36,307 bases of DNA, from contig JAFGDG010000018.1 in NCBI GenBank assembly GCA_016932245.1, positions 1 through 36,307 on the forward strand, read 5' to 3'. The stretch comes from Thermoplasmatota archaeon (GTDB lineage: Archaea; Thermoplasmatota; E2; DHVEG-1). The translations under genes and the position numbers were made by a program. Shown one piece after another: positions 15,623 through 22,953 of the stretch; the first letter of the stretch is position 1; each line of letters starts with the position of its first letter. The notes under the pieces are model-generated. The model saw only the letters and a program-made list of their open reading frames with translations, had not been told where the DNA came from and did not search any database.

Positions 15623-17079
15623 AAACGATTACCATCGATCCGATTACCCGGCTAGAGGGGCACGGAAAAATTAGTATTTTCTTGAATAACAACGGCGATG
15701 TGGAAAATGCCTATCTGCAGATTCCCGAACTCCGTGGTTTTGAGCGGTTTAGCCAAGGGAGAAGAGCAGAGGATATGCCACAAATAACAAGTCGTATCTG
15801 TGGTGTGTGTCCTGTTGCCCATCATTTTGCTGCAACAAAAGCACTCGATGCTGCGTTTCACGTTGACCCGCCATCTGCTGCAAAAAAATTACGAGAGCTC
15901 ATGTATATGGGATACTACATCTACGACCACATCCTCCACTTTTATTACCTCGGTGGCCCTGATTTCGTTGTTGGTCCTGATGCACCACCTGCAAAAAGAA
16001 ACGTAATAGGAGTCATTGAAAAAGCAGGGGTAGAGATTGGAAAGGAAGTAATCAAACATCGTGCATATGGCCAGAAAATCACCGCGATACTTGGCGGAAA
16101 AGCAACCCATCCAGTCTGTGGTCTTCCTGGAGGCATTTCCAAAGGACTCGACAAGGATGAAGTCAAAGACATCAAAACAATGGTAGACTCATGCATAGGG
16201 TTTGCACAATTTTCGCTGAAACTCTTTGACGACATTGTACTCAAAAACAAATCCTATGTTGACCTTATTCTAAGTGATCCGTATCAACTAGCAACGTATA
16301 ATATGGGCCTTGTGGATAAAAACAATAAGGTCAACTTCTACGATGGCAAAATTCGGGTAACAGACCAAAAAGGAAACGAAAAAGTAAAATTTGAGGTGAA
16401 AGACTACTATAAAAACATAGCAGAACACGTCGAAGAATGGACCTACATAAAATTCCCTTATTTGAAAGCAGTGGGGTGGAAAGGTCTTCGGGATGGTAAA
16501 GAAAGTGGGATTTATCGAGTTGGACCTTTAGGTCGACTCAATGCCGCTGAAGGAATGGCGACGCCTCTTGCGGATAAAGAATACAAAAGATTCTACGAGA
16601 CACTCGGCGGTAGAGCAGTAAATTCAACACTTGCGTTCCACTGGGCAAGATTAATAGAACTACTCTATGCAACAGAGCGAGCAAAAGAACTGATTAACGA
16701 TCCTGAAATCACTTCTCAAAAAATCAGAAATCCCGTTGGTGAACCTGGTGAGGGAATGGGCGTTACCGAAGCAGCTCGAGGCACTCTCATCCATCACTAC
16801 AAACTCGACAAGAACGGATTAATCGAGAAAGCCAATCTTATCGTTGCTACAACGAACAACGCAGGAGCAATAAACATGTCAGTTCGAGACGCAGCAAAAG
16901 GACTAATTTCAAAAGGAAAAGTCAGTGATGCCACCCTGAACATGGTGGAAATGGCGTTCCGTGCCTATGATCCTTGCTTTGCGTGTGCAACCCATACGCT
17001 TCCAGGTGGTATGCCCCTAGAAGTGAAGATATTTGACCATAACAAAAAGTTATACAAAACACTGCACCAGAACCTTTAG
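15619..17079 (+). CDS. mvhA: F420-non-reducing NiFe hydrogenase, large (catalytic) subunit
   Basis: This subunit holds the NiFe(CN)2CO site that splits H2. The two Cys pairs are present: RICGVCPVAHH near residue 58 (motif L1) and DPCFACATH near the C-terminus (motif L2). Other family blocks are DPITRLEGHGKI at the N-terminus and MYMGYYIYDHILHFYYLGGP. About 27 residues follow the L2 His, a tail that may be removed by the protease encoded next. The surrounding mvhG, mvhD and hdrABC genes identify it as the MvhADG-Hdr type rather than an F420-reducing or membrane enzyme. It is an intact gene of normal length (486 residues). Confidence 0.94.
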   Translation: MKTITIDPITRLEGHGKISIFLNNNGDVENAYLQIPELRGFERFSQGRRAEDMPQITSRICGVCPVAHHFAATKALDAAFHVDPPSAAKKLRELMYMGYYIYDHILHFYYLGGPDFVVGPDAPPAKRNVIGVIEKAGVEIGKEVIKHRAYGQKITAILGGKATHPVCGLPGGISKGLDKDEVKDIKTMVDSCIGFAQFSLKLFDDIVLKNKSYVDLILSDPYQLATYNMGLVDKNNKVNFYDGKIRVTDQKGNEKVKFEVKDYYKNIAEHVEEWTYIKFPYLKAVGWKGLRDGKESGIYRVGPLGRLNAAEGMATPLADKEYKRFYETLGGRAVNSTLAFHWARLIELLYATERAKELINDPEITSQKIRNPVGEPGEGMGVTEAARGTLIHHYKLDKNGLIEKANLIVATTNNAGAINMSVRDAAKGLISKGKVSDATLNMVEMAFRAYDPCFACATHTLPGGMPLEVKIFDHNKKLYKTLHQNL

Positions 17080-17093
17080 AGGAATGCATTCAT

Positions 17094-17570
17094 ATGAAGA
17101 CCATAGTCCTTGGAATAGGGAACCTGATACTTAGAGACGATGGCGTAGGAATACATGTTGCAAATGAGGTGAAAAAACAAATCAATAATCCAGATGTAAC
17201 TGTGGACGAAGCAATAACTGGCGGAATGAACTTACTGGATTTACTACTAGGATATGACAAAGCAATACTAATCGATGCGGTAAAATCAGATGACGGGGCT
17301 CATGGGGAAGTAAGGAGAATACCTATCAAGGAGTTCAGCACAATGCATTCATGCAATCCTCATGATGTATCATTAATTGAAGCAATAGATATGGCTAAAA
17401 AACTAGGTGAATCACGAATTCCCAAAGAAATAATCATCATCGGTGTGATGATGAGAAAAATACCATGTGAATTTGGCGAAGATCTAAGTGATAAGATTGC
17501 AGCGGCCGTCCCGGAAGCTGTAAAATTAACATTAAATGAGATAAAAAAAGATATGAAAATTTCAAGTTGA
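17094..17570 (+). CDS. NiFe hydrogenase maturation endopeptidase
   Basis: The 158-residue protein matches the HycI/HyaD/FrhD peptidase family that trims the C-terminus of the large subunit after nickel insertion. Seen: GIGNLILRDDGVGIHVANEV at the N-terminus, with the first metal-binding acidic residue, ILIDAVKSDDG with the second Asp, and a His in MHSCNPHDVSLIEA. It lies 14 nt after mvhA, its presumed substrate. Only one hydrogenase and one protease are seen, so the pairing is likely specific. No hypABCDEF genes are in the window and they must be elsewhere. Confidence 0.9.
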   Translation: MKTIVLGIGNLILRDDGVGIHVANEVKKQINNPDVTVDEAITGGMNLLDLLLGYDKAILIDAVKSDDGAHGEVRRIPIKEFSTMHSCNPHDVSLIEAIDMAKKLGESRIPKEIIIIGVMMRKIPCEFGEDLSDKIAAAVPEAVKLTLNEIKKDMKISS

Positions 17571-17582
17571 GGTGAAAAATAT

Positions 17583-18002
17583 ATGGCAAAAGAATTTGAA
17601 CCAAACATAATCGGGTTTTTGTGCAATTGGTGTTCCTATGCAGGTGCAGACCTTGCTGGCACAAGTCGCATCAAGTACCCGCCAAACATCAAATCCATAC
17701 GAGTGATGTGCTCTGGTCGCGTCGATCCAGTATTTGTACTCGAAGCACTCAAAAAAGGAGCAGATGGCGTACTTATTGCAGGATGCCACCCTGGAGATTG
17801 TCATTACCAGTCAGGCAACTACAAGACTAACAGACGTATTAAACTATTAAAGAAATATCTCAATGAAATGGGCATCGAGCCTGAACGTGTACGATTTGAA
17901 TATATCTCTGCTTCTGAGGGGCAAAAATTTGCGCAAGTAGTTACTGACTTTGTCGCTGAGCTGAAAAAACTAGGACCAAGCCCACTCACGGTAGAAGCAT
18001 GA
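17583..18002 (+). CDS. mvhD: MvhD [2Fe-2S] adaptor subunit, copy 1
   Basis: MvhD connects a hydrogenase or dehydrogenase module to HdrA. Seen: FLCNWCSYAGADLAGTSR, VMCSGRVDP and AGCHPGDCHY, with the Cys residues that bind the [2Fe-2S] cluster, and the conserved C-terminal YISASEGQKFAQVV segment. At 139 residues it is a free-standing MvhD. Its place after mvhGA and the protease makes it the hydrogenase-linked copy. The first 64 bases after the start codon region are identical to the second mvhD at 27979 (see findings). The stop overlaps the next gene in an ATGA junction. Confidence 0.93.
   Translation: MAKEFEPNIIGFLCNWCSYAGADLAGTSRIKYPPNIKSIRVMCSGRVDPVFVLEALKKGADGVLIAGCHPGDCHYQSGNYKTNRRIKLLKKYLNEMGIEPERVRFEYISASEGQKFAQVVTDFVAELKKLGPSPLTVEA
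17587..17650 (+). repeat. 64-nt tract identical to the 5' end of the second mvhD
   Basis: Bases 17587-17650 and 27983-28046 are identical, including all synonymous positions, covering codons 2 to about 22 of both mvhD genes. Directly after this tract the two genes differ at many third positions. Confidence 0.9.
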
Positions 18003-19429
18003 AGATTGACATACCAAAACTCAAACAAATAGTCGGCGAGGGCAACGTCCGAGATAACATCGCTGATCTTTATGTCTATGCATCAGATGCATCAGTGCAC
18101 AGCAAACTGCCTGATGTAGTGGTGCGACCGAGCTCTACAAAAGAAGTACAAGAAGTCGTGCGCTATGCCAATAAAAACAAAATACCCGTGGTTGCTCGAG
18201 GAGCAGGGTCAGGAATGAGTGGGCAAACCGTTCCCCTCAGTGGCGGTATCATCCTTGACATGAAAAAAATGGATAAAATTATTGACATTCGTTCCCAAGA
18301 TTTACTCTGCAAAGTACAGCCTGGTGTTATTAACGACGAACTAAACCGCGTATTGAAATCATATGGTTTCTTTTTCCCACCAACACCATCTTCTGGCAGA
18401 ATCTGTACCATTGGAGGGATGATTGGTACCAACGCCTCAGGAAATCGTTCTGTAAAATATGGAGCAACGCGAGATGCCGTATTAGGGATGAAGGTAGTAC
18501 TTGCCAATGGCGATTTGGTAACCCTTGGTTCAAATACAAAGGTCGACTCATCAGGGTATCAGCTGGCACGATTAATAGTGGGATCAGAAGGCACATTAGG
18601 AATTGTCGTCGAGGCCACTCTTCGAATATCCCCTGTACCAAAATATCGTGCAATGGGTGTCGCTAACTTTGCAACTCTTAGAGATGCAGGTAACATGATA
18701 AGTGAAACTATCGCCTCAGGGGTAACTCCATCAATGCTTGAATTGATGGACAACGTGGCAATAACAGCAGTAAACAACGCACAAAACCTAGGATTGCCTG
18801 ATGTCGCAGCAATTGTTATCTTTGAATGCAATGGCATGGTAAAAGAAGCGGTAGATTACGAAATAAATCAAATAAAGGAAATCTCGAAGAGCAACCATGG
18901 AACGGGAATAAAGGTTACCGATGATCCTGATGAGATGGTTCGCATCTACAATGGCCGGAAGAAACTTTTTCCCTCACTTTCCAAATATGCCGAAGGATTG
19001 TATACAACGGCACTTGCTGATGATATGGCAGTGCCGATGTCGAAAATTGCAGATACGGTTCAAAAAATTCATGAAATTGCAAAGAAAAATAATGTGGTTA
19101 TGAGCGCGTATGGCCATTGCGGTGCTGGACTGATCCATACAAAAATTCTCATGGATACGACCAAAAAAGCACAATGGCAAGGTGCAAAAAGGGCAGTGAA
19201 AGAAGTATATGAGTACGTGCAATCTATGGGGGGTACAACTTCCGGTGAACATGGTATTGGGTTTTCCAAAGGGCAATCGTTTAAGGAAGAAAAACAAGAC
19301 TCTCTTGCCATGATGAAAGCAATAAAAAAAGCACTTGACCCCAATAACATTCTTAATCCAAATAAATTGATGGATTCACCTGACGATTGGCTAACCGCAA
19401 CGCCATTACGTTATCAGGTGAGTGCATAA
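17999..19429 (+). CDS. glcD: FAD-linked oxidase of the GlcD/D-lactate dehydrogenase type
   Basis: This VAO/PCMH-family flavoenzyme oxidises 2-hydroxy acids such as glycolate, D-lactate or D-2-hydroxyglutarate. Seen: the FAD-binding block VARGAGSGMSGQTVPLSGG near residue 64, PPTPSSGRICTIGGMIGTNASG, YGATRDAVLGM, and in the C-terminal domain YGHCGAGLIHTKI with the metal-ligand His pair, SGEHGIGFSKG and LDPNNILNPNK. Length (476) is normal and there is no fused Fe-S domain. The next gene supplies the Fe-S/CCG partner, as in GlcD-GlcF and archaeal Dld-HdrD pairs. It overlaps mvhD by 4 nt. The substrate cannot be determined; with Kor and Frd nearby a link to 2-oxoglutarate/2-hydroxyglutarate is possible but only inference. 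Confidence 0.88.
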   Translation: MKIDIPKLKQIVGEGNVRDNIADLYVYASDASVHSKLPDVVVRPSSTKEVQEVVRYANKNKIPVVARGAGSGMSGQTVPLSGGIILDMKKMDKIIDIRSQDLLCKVQPGVINDELNRVLKSYGFFFPPTPSSGRICTIGGMIGTNASGNRSVKYGATRDAVLGMKVVLANGDLVTLGSNTKVDSSGYQLARLIVGSEGTLGIVVEATLRISPVPKYRAMGVANFATLRDAGNMISETIASGVTPSMLELMDNVAITAVNNAQNLGLPDVAAIVIFECNGMVKEAVDYEINQIKEISKSNHGTGIKVTDDPDEMVRIYNGRKKLFPSLSKYAEGLYTTALADDMAVPMSKIADTVQKIHEIAKKNNVVMSAYGHCGAGLIHTKILMDTTKKAQWQGAKRAVKEVYEYVQSMGGTTSGEHGIGFSKGQSFKEEKQDSLAMMKAIKKALDPNNILNPNKLMDSPDDWLTATPLRYQVSA

Positions 19430-19457
19430 GAAATAATCTGTATTCGAGGGAGTGAAT

Positions 19458-20549
19458 TTGGCAGCAAAAACAAAAAAAACGAGAAAGCATCTAGAGCAAT
19501 ATGAAAGAGAAATGAACATGTGCATACGTTGCGCATATTGTTTTGAGAAGTGCCCGGTCATTAAAGAAGTTCAGTGGGATACTGATGGCGCCCGTGGAAA
19601 GGTAATAATGAGTTACGGGCTACTCACTGGAGAATTAGAACCTTCACAATATATTGCTGACAAGCTCTTCCGTTGTACATTTTGCCGCGATTGTCTTGAC
19701 CGTTGCCCATCAAAAGTAAATATTCTGCATATCATCGCTTCAGCGCGGGCAGAAATTGTTGAGGCAGGGTTTGCATCTGATACTCATAAGTACATAATCG
19801 AGAACATTAAAAAAACGGGCAACATCTATGGTGATACTGAAGTCATCTCACAAGAACAAGAAGGAAAAATCCCACTTTTTATCGGCTGCCAGTATCTAGG
19901 ACGGCCAAACAAAACCAAGAAATATCTTAAAATTTTAGAAAAACTAGACATAAAACCTGCTGTTGTTAAAGAAATTTGTTGCGGCTTTCCCATGGAAGTA
20001 CTTGGATTCAAAGATGACTATGAAAAACATAAAGATAATTTCAAAAAACACTTTCCCTTCAAAGAGGCAATTACTCTTTGTCCAACTTGCACTGTTTTTT
20101 TAAAGGAAGGTCATGAGATTAAAGCAAAACATGTATTGCAAATAATACTCGAAAAGTTACCAAAGGCAAATCTTAACATGAAAGTCACCTACCACGATCC
20201 TTGTGATTTTTCTCGCGGATTAAAAATCATTGAAGAGCCGAGAAAAATACTTGAAAAGCTCGGTGTCGAAATTGTTGAGATGAAAAATAACAAAGAAAAC
20301 TCGCGATGTTGTGGCGGTGGTGGTGGTATTCTAATGACTGATCAGGAACTCTCAAACGATATTGCGAAAAAGCGAATACATGAAGCTTTGGAAACGGGCG
20401 TTGACACATTAGTTACTTCATGTCCTACTTGCGAGACAACACTGAAAAAAGCAGCACAAGAAATCGCTGAATCGGAAGGAAAAACCATCTCAGTCAGAAG
20501 TATTGAAGACATTATATGGAAGGGGTTACAAGATGCTGAACGTTCTTAG
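19458..20549 (+). CDS. HdrD/GlcF-like Fe-S protein with two CCG domains
   Basis: This is the electron-accepting partner of the GlcD-type oxidase. Two N-terminal [4Fe-4S] motifs are seen (CIRCAYCFEKCP and CTFCRDCLDRCP). Two CCG domains follow: IGCQYLGRP, EICCGFPMEV, CPTCTVFL, and then YHDPCDFSRG, SRCCGGGGGI, SCPTCETTL. This HdrC+HdrB-like fusion is the layout of HdrD and GlcF. The track begins at a GTG (19452), but GGAG lies only a few bases before it. The TTG at 19458 has GGAG five bases upstream and is preferred, giving 363 residues. The C-terminus overlaps lplA by 17 nt. In Archaeoglobus-type systems such pairs send electrons from lactate to a quinone or disulfide; here HdrABC is the nearest candidate. 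Confidence 0.88.
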   Translation: MAAKTKKTRKHLEQYEREMNMCIRCAYCFEKCPVIKEVQWDTDGARGKVIMSYGLLTGELEPSQYIADKLFRCTFCRDCLDRCPSKVNILHIIASARAEIVEAGFASDTHKYIIENIKKTGNIYGDTEVISQEQEGKIPLFIGCQYLGRPNKTKKYLKILEKLDIKPAVVKEICCGFPMEVLGFKDDYEKHKDNFKKHFPFKEAITLCPTCTVFLKEGHEIKAKHVLQIILEKLPKANLNMKVTYHDPCDFSRGLKIIEEPRKILEKLGVEIVEMKNNKENSRCCGGGGGILMTDQELSNDIAKKRIHEALETGVDTLVTSCPTCETTLKKAAQEIAESEGKTISVRSIEDIIWKGLQDAERS

Positions 20550-21585
20550 GCTTGAACAATTGCCTGGCCAACAGTCAATGCTTGTGTTTCATGCACTTGC
20601 ACGAATGGGATTTGAAGGACTTGTTATAGTCTCACCAAACGTTCCTCTTGCATCAATAGGATATTTCCAAGATGCAACTAAAGAAATAGATCTCGAATAT
20701 TGCAAACAGGCAAAGATTCCAGTTATGCGGCGTGAGGTTGGCGGAGGCGCAACATATCTCGATCGCAATCAGATTTTCTATCAGCTCATTTGGCAGAAAG
20801 GTAATTCTCAGTTTCCGACACGAATTAAAGATGTCTTTCCGTATTTATCACAACCTGCTGTTGACACCTATGGTGATTTTGGGATTCAGACCATGTTCCG
20901 ACCAGAGAATGACATTATTACTAAAGACCATCGTAAAATTGCAGGTGAGGGAGGTGGCGATATCGGCGACAGCATGGTATTTGTCGGTGGCATTCTTATG
21001 GATTTTGATTATGTGACAATGAGTAAAATTTTGAAAGTACCCGATGAAAAATTTCGTGACAAGATCCACAAGTCAATGGAAGAAAATCTGACAACTATGA
21101 AGCGTGAATTAGGCTTTGCGCCAGAAAGAGAAGAAGTCGTCACATCTCTTGTAGGCAACTTTGAAAAGCTCATTGGCACACTCAAACCAATCACGCTAAC
21201 ACAAGACACAATTGATAAAATGATTGAACTTGAAAGGTGGTTCACGAGCGATGCTTTTTTGTATAAAAAAACCCCACGTATTCCCAAAGGTGTAAAAATT
21301 CGTGAAGGGGTGGAGGTTCTTTATAGCACGTATAAAGCTCGCGGAGGGCTCATTCGTACTGCACAAGAGATCAAAGAGAATATGATCGAAACAATCCATA
21401 TTTCTGGGGATTTTCAGTTTTATCCAAAATCAGAACTGTCTGATCTCCAAGAGAGATTAAATAAGACTAAACGTAAAGAGCGAGACATTATCTCAAAAAT
21501 TGAAGATTTTTACGAAAAACATAAGATTGAAAGCCCAGGTGTAGAACCTGAGGATGTTACTGAAGCAATTATGGAGGCGAAATAG
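20533..21585 (+). CDS. lplA: Lipoate-protein ligase A family protein with C-terminal accessory domain
   Basis: The family attaches lipoate (or octanoate) to a lysine of acceptor proteins. Seen: MRREVGGGATYLDRNQIFYQ, matching the RRxxGGGxVYHD lipoyl-binding block; HRKIAGEGGGDIG, with the Lys expected to bind the acyl group; and a C-terminal accessory domain with YKARGGLIRTAQEI and ISGDFQFYP. It ends in a charged coiled-coil-like segment. Many archaea split these two domains into LplA and LplB; here they are one 350-residue chain. The track start (20503) lies in the previous gene; ATG 20533 has GGGG seven bases upstream. No GcvH, 2-oxoacid dehydrogenase E2 or LipS gene is in the window. The neighbours are GlcD/HdrD and HdrCBA genes, reminiscent of the lipoate dependence of sHdr clusters. 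Confidence 0.85.
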   Translation: MLNVLRLEQLPGQQSMLVFHALARMGFEGLVIVSPNVPLASIGYFQDATKEIDLEYCKQAKIPVMRREVGGGATYLDRNQIFYQLIWQKGNSQFPTRIKDVFPYLSQPAVDTYGDFGIQTMFRPENDIITKDHRKIAGEGGGDIGDSMVFVGGILMDFDYVTMSKILKVPDEKFRDKIHKSMEENLTTMKRELGFAPEREEVVTSLVGNFEKLIGTLKPITLTQDTIDKMIELERWFTSDAFLYKKTPRIPKGVKIREGVEVLYSTYKARGGLIRTAQEIKENMIETIHISGDFQFYPKSELSDLQERLNKTKRKERDIISKIEDFYEKHKIESPGVEPEDVTEAIMEAK

Positions 21586-21586
21586 G

Positions 21587-22075
21587 ATGATCGATTCAAA
21601 AGAATTAGATCCGAAATTTAAATATGAAGTGGCAGCTGAAATGGGTGGCACGAACATTACACGGTGTTTTGCATGTGGTACATGTACGGCAGGTTGTCCA
21701 GTACGTGAGATTGATGACAAATATAATCCACGCAAAATCATTCGCATGGTACTTTTAGGTATGCGAGAAAAGGTACTAAAAAGTGATTTTATTTGGCTTT
21801 GCTCTACTTGCTACACCTGCTATGATCGGTGCCCTCAAGATGTACAGCTCACTGCCATTATGACTGCATTGAAAAATATCGCTGCTCGAGAAGGGCACAT
21901 CCACCCCTCATTCAAAGAGCAAGCAAGACTAGTGAGCACCTTTGGACGGTTGTATGAGGTCGAAGATTTTGACAATAAAAAGCGTGAGAAACTTGGTCTT
22001 CCACCCATACAAAAAACTTTTGATGATCTGACTAAGCTTGCTAAAGCATCTCTGCCTAAGAAGGTGATACAGTGA
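21587..22075 (+). CDS. hdrC: HdrC-like iron-sulfur subunit, copy 2
   Basis: This 162-residue subunit has both HdrC cluster motifs, CFACGTCTAGCP and CSTCYTCYDRCPQDVQL. It is longer at the C-terminus than the first HdrC. The track start (21554) is inside lplA; ATG 21587 has GGAGG nine bases upstream and follows the lplA stop by one base. The stop overlaps hdrB as GTGA. With the next two genes it forms a complete hdrCBA set in one translationally coupled block. Confidence 0.93.
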   Translation: MIDSKELDPKFKYEVAAEMGGTNITRCFACGTCTAGCPVREIDDKYNPRKIIRMVLLGMREKVLKSDFIWLCSTCYTCYDRCPQDVQLTAIMTALKNIAAREGHIHPSFKEQARLVSTFGRLYEVEDFDNKKREKLGLPPIQKTFDDLTKLAKASLPKKVIQ

Positions 22076-22953
22076 AATATGCGCTATTTTTAGGATGCAC
22101 AATTCCCGTTCGTGGACAAAATTATGAAATGAGCGCTCGAGAAGTTGCAAAAAAATTAGGGATTGATTTTATTGATATTGCTGAGTTTTCTTGTTGTGGT
22201 TTTCCGGTAAAATCATCGAATGCTGAAACATCGCGCATTATCGCGGCACGCAATATTGCCATTGCATCAAACAAGGGCGAAAACATTTGCACGCTTTGTA
22301 ATGCGTGTACATCTGTTCTCACCGAGGCAAACAAAGAACTTTCCGAGAATAAAGAACTTCGTGAAAAAGTAAATAAGGAGCTAGGGAAAATTGGTCTCGA
22401 GTTTAAACCTGGCGTCAAAATCAAGCATTTTTCACGGATTTTATATGAAGATGTTGGAATAGAAAAAATCCAGAAGAGCATTGAAAAGAACCTCAGCAAA
22501 CTCAGCATGTCCATTCATTACGGATGCCATTATCTGCGTCCATGCGAATTGTACGATGGTTTTGATGATGCAGAAAATCCCTCAACAGTAGAAAATCTTG
22601 TAGCAGTGACTGGTGCAGCAGTTATTGACTACAAAAACAAATTAGAGTGTTGTGGCGGTGCAATTCTCGGTGTTGAGGAAGATATTGCTCTAAAAATGGC
22701 GAAAGATAAGCTTGATAATGTAACAAAAAATAAGGTTGATGCATTGGTTACCATCTGTCCCTTTTGTTCTATTATGTATGAAGACAACCAGAAAAAAATT
22801 GAGTCGAAATTCAACGTTGAATATAATCTCCCAGTGTTATATTACCCACAAGTTCTTGGTCTTGCATTGGGCGTAGAACCAAAACAACTAGGATTTAGAT
22901 TAAATAAAGTAAAAACTAACCGGATTCTTGAAAAATTGGGGGTGGATATATGA
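22072..22953 (+). CDS. hdrB: HdrB-like subunit, copy 2 (two CCG domains)
   Basis: Two CCG domains are complete: FLGCTIPVRG, FSCCGFPVKS and CTLCNACTSVL, then HYGCHYLRP, ECCGGAILG and ICPFCSIMY. It starts at GTG in a GTGA overlap with hdrC and ends in an ATGA overlap with hdrA. The length of 293 residues is normal. It resembles the first HdrB in layout, but the loops around the cluster motifs differ, so the two HdrBC pairs may serve different acceptors or partners. Confidence 0.93.
   Translation: MKYALFLGCTIPVRGQNYEMSAREVAKKLGIDFIDIAEFSCCGFPVKSSNAETSRIIAARNIAIASNKGENICTLCNACTSVLTEANKELSENKELREKVNKELGKIGLEFKPGVKIKHFSRILYEDVGIEKIQKSIEKNLSKLSMSIHYGCHYLRPCELYDGFDDAENPSTVENLVAVTGAAVIDYKNKLECCGGAILGVEEDIALKMAKDKLDNVTKNKVDALVTICPFCSIMYEDNQKKIESKFNVEYNLPVLYYPQVLGLALGVEPKQLGFRLNKVKTNRILEKLGVDI

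Noticed and set aside
14612-17079. F420-reducing hydrogenase (FrhAG)
   Set aside because: No FrhB follows; the neighbours are mvhD and hdrCB. The FrhB-like domain at 28401 is far away and tied to Flx-like genes.
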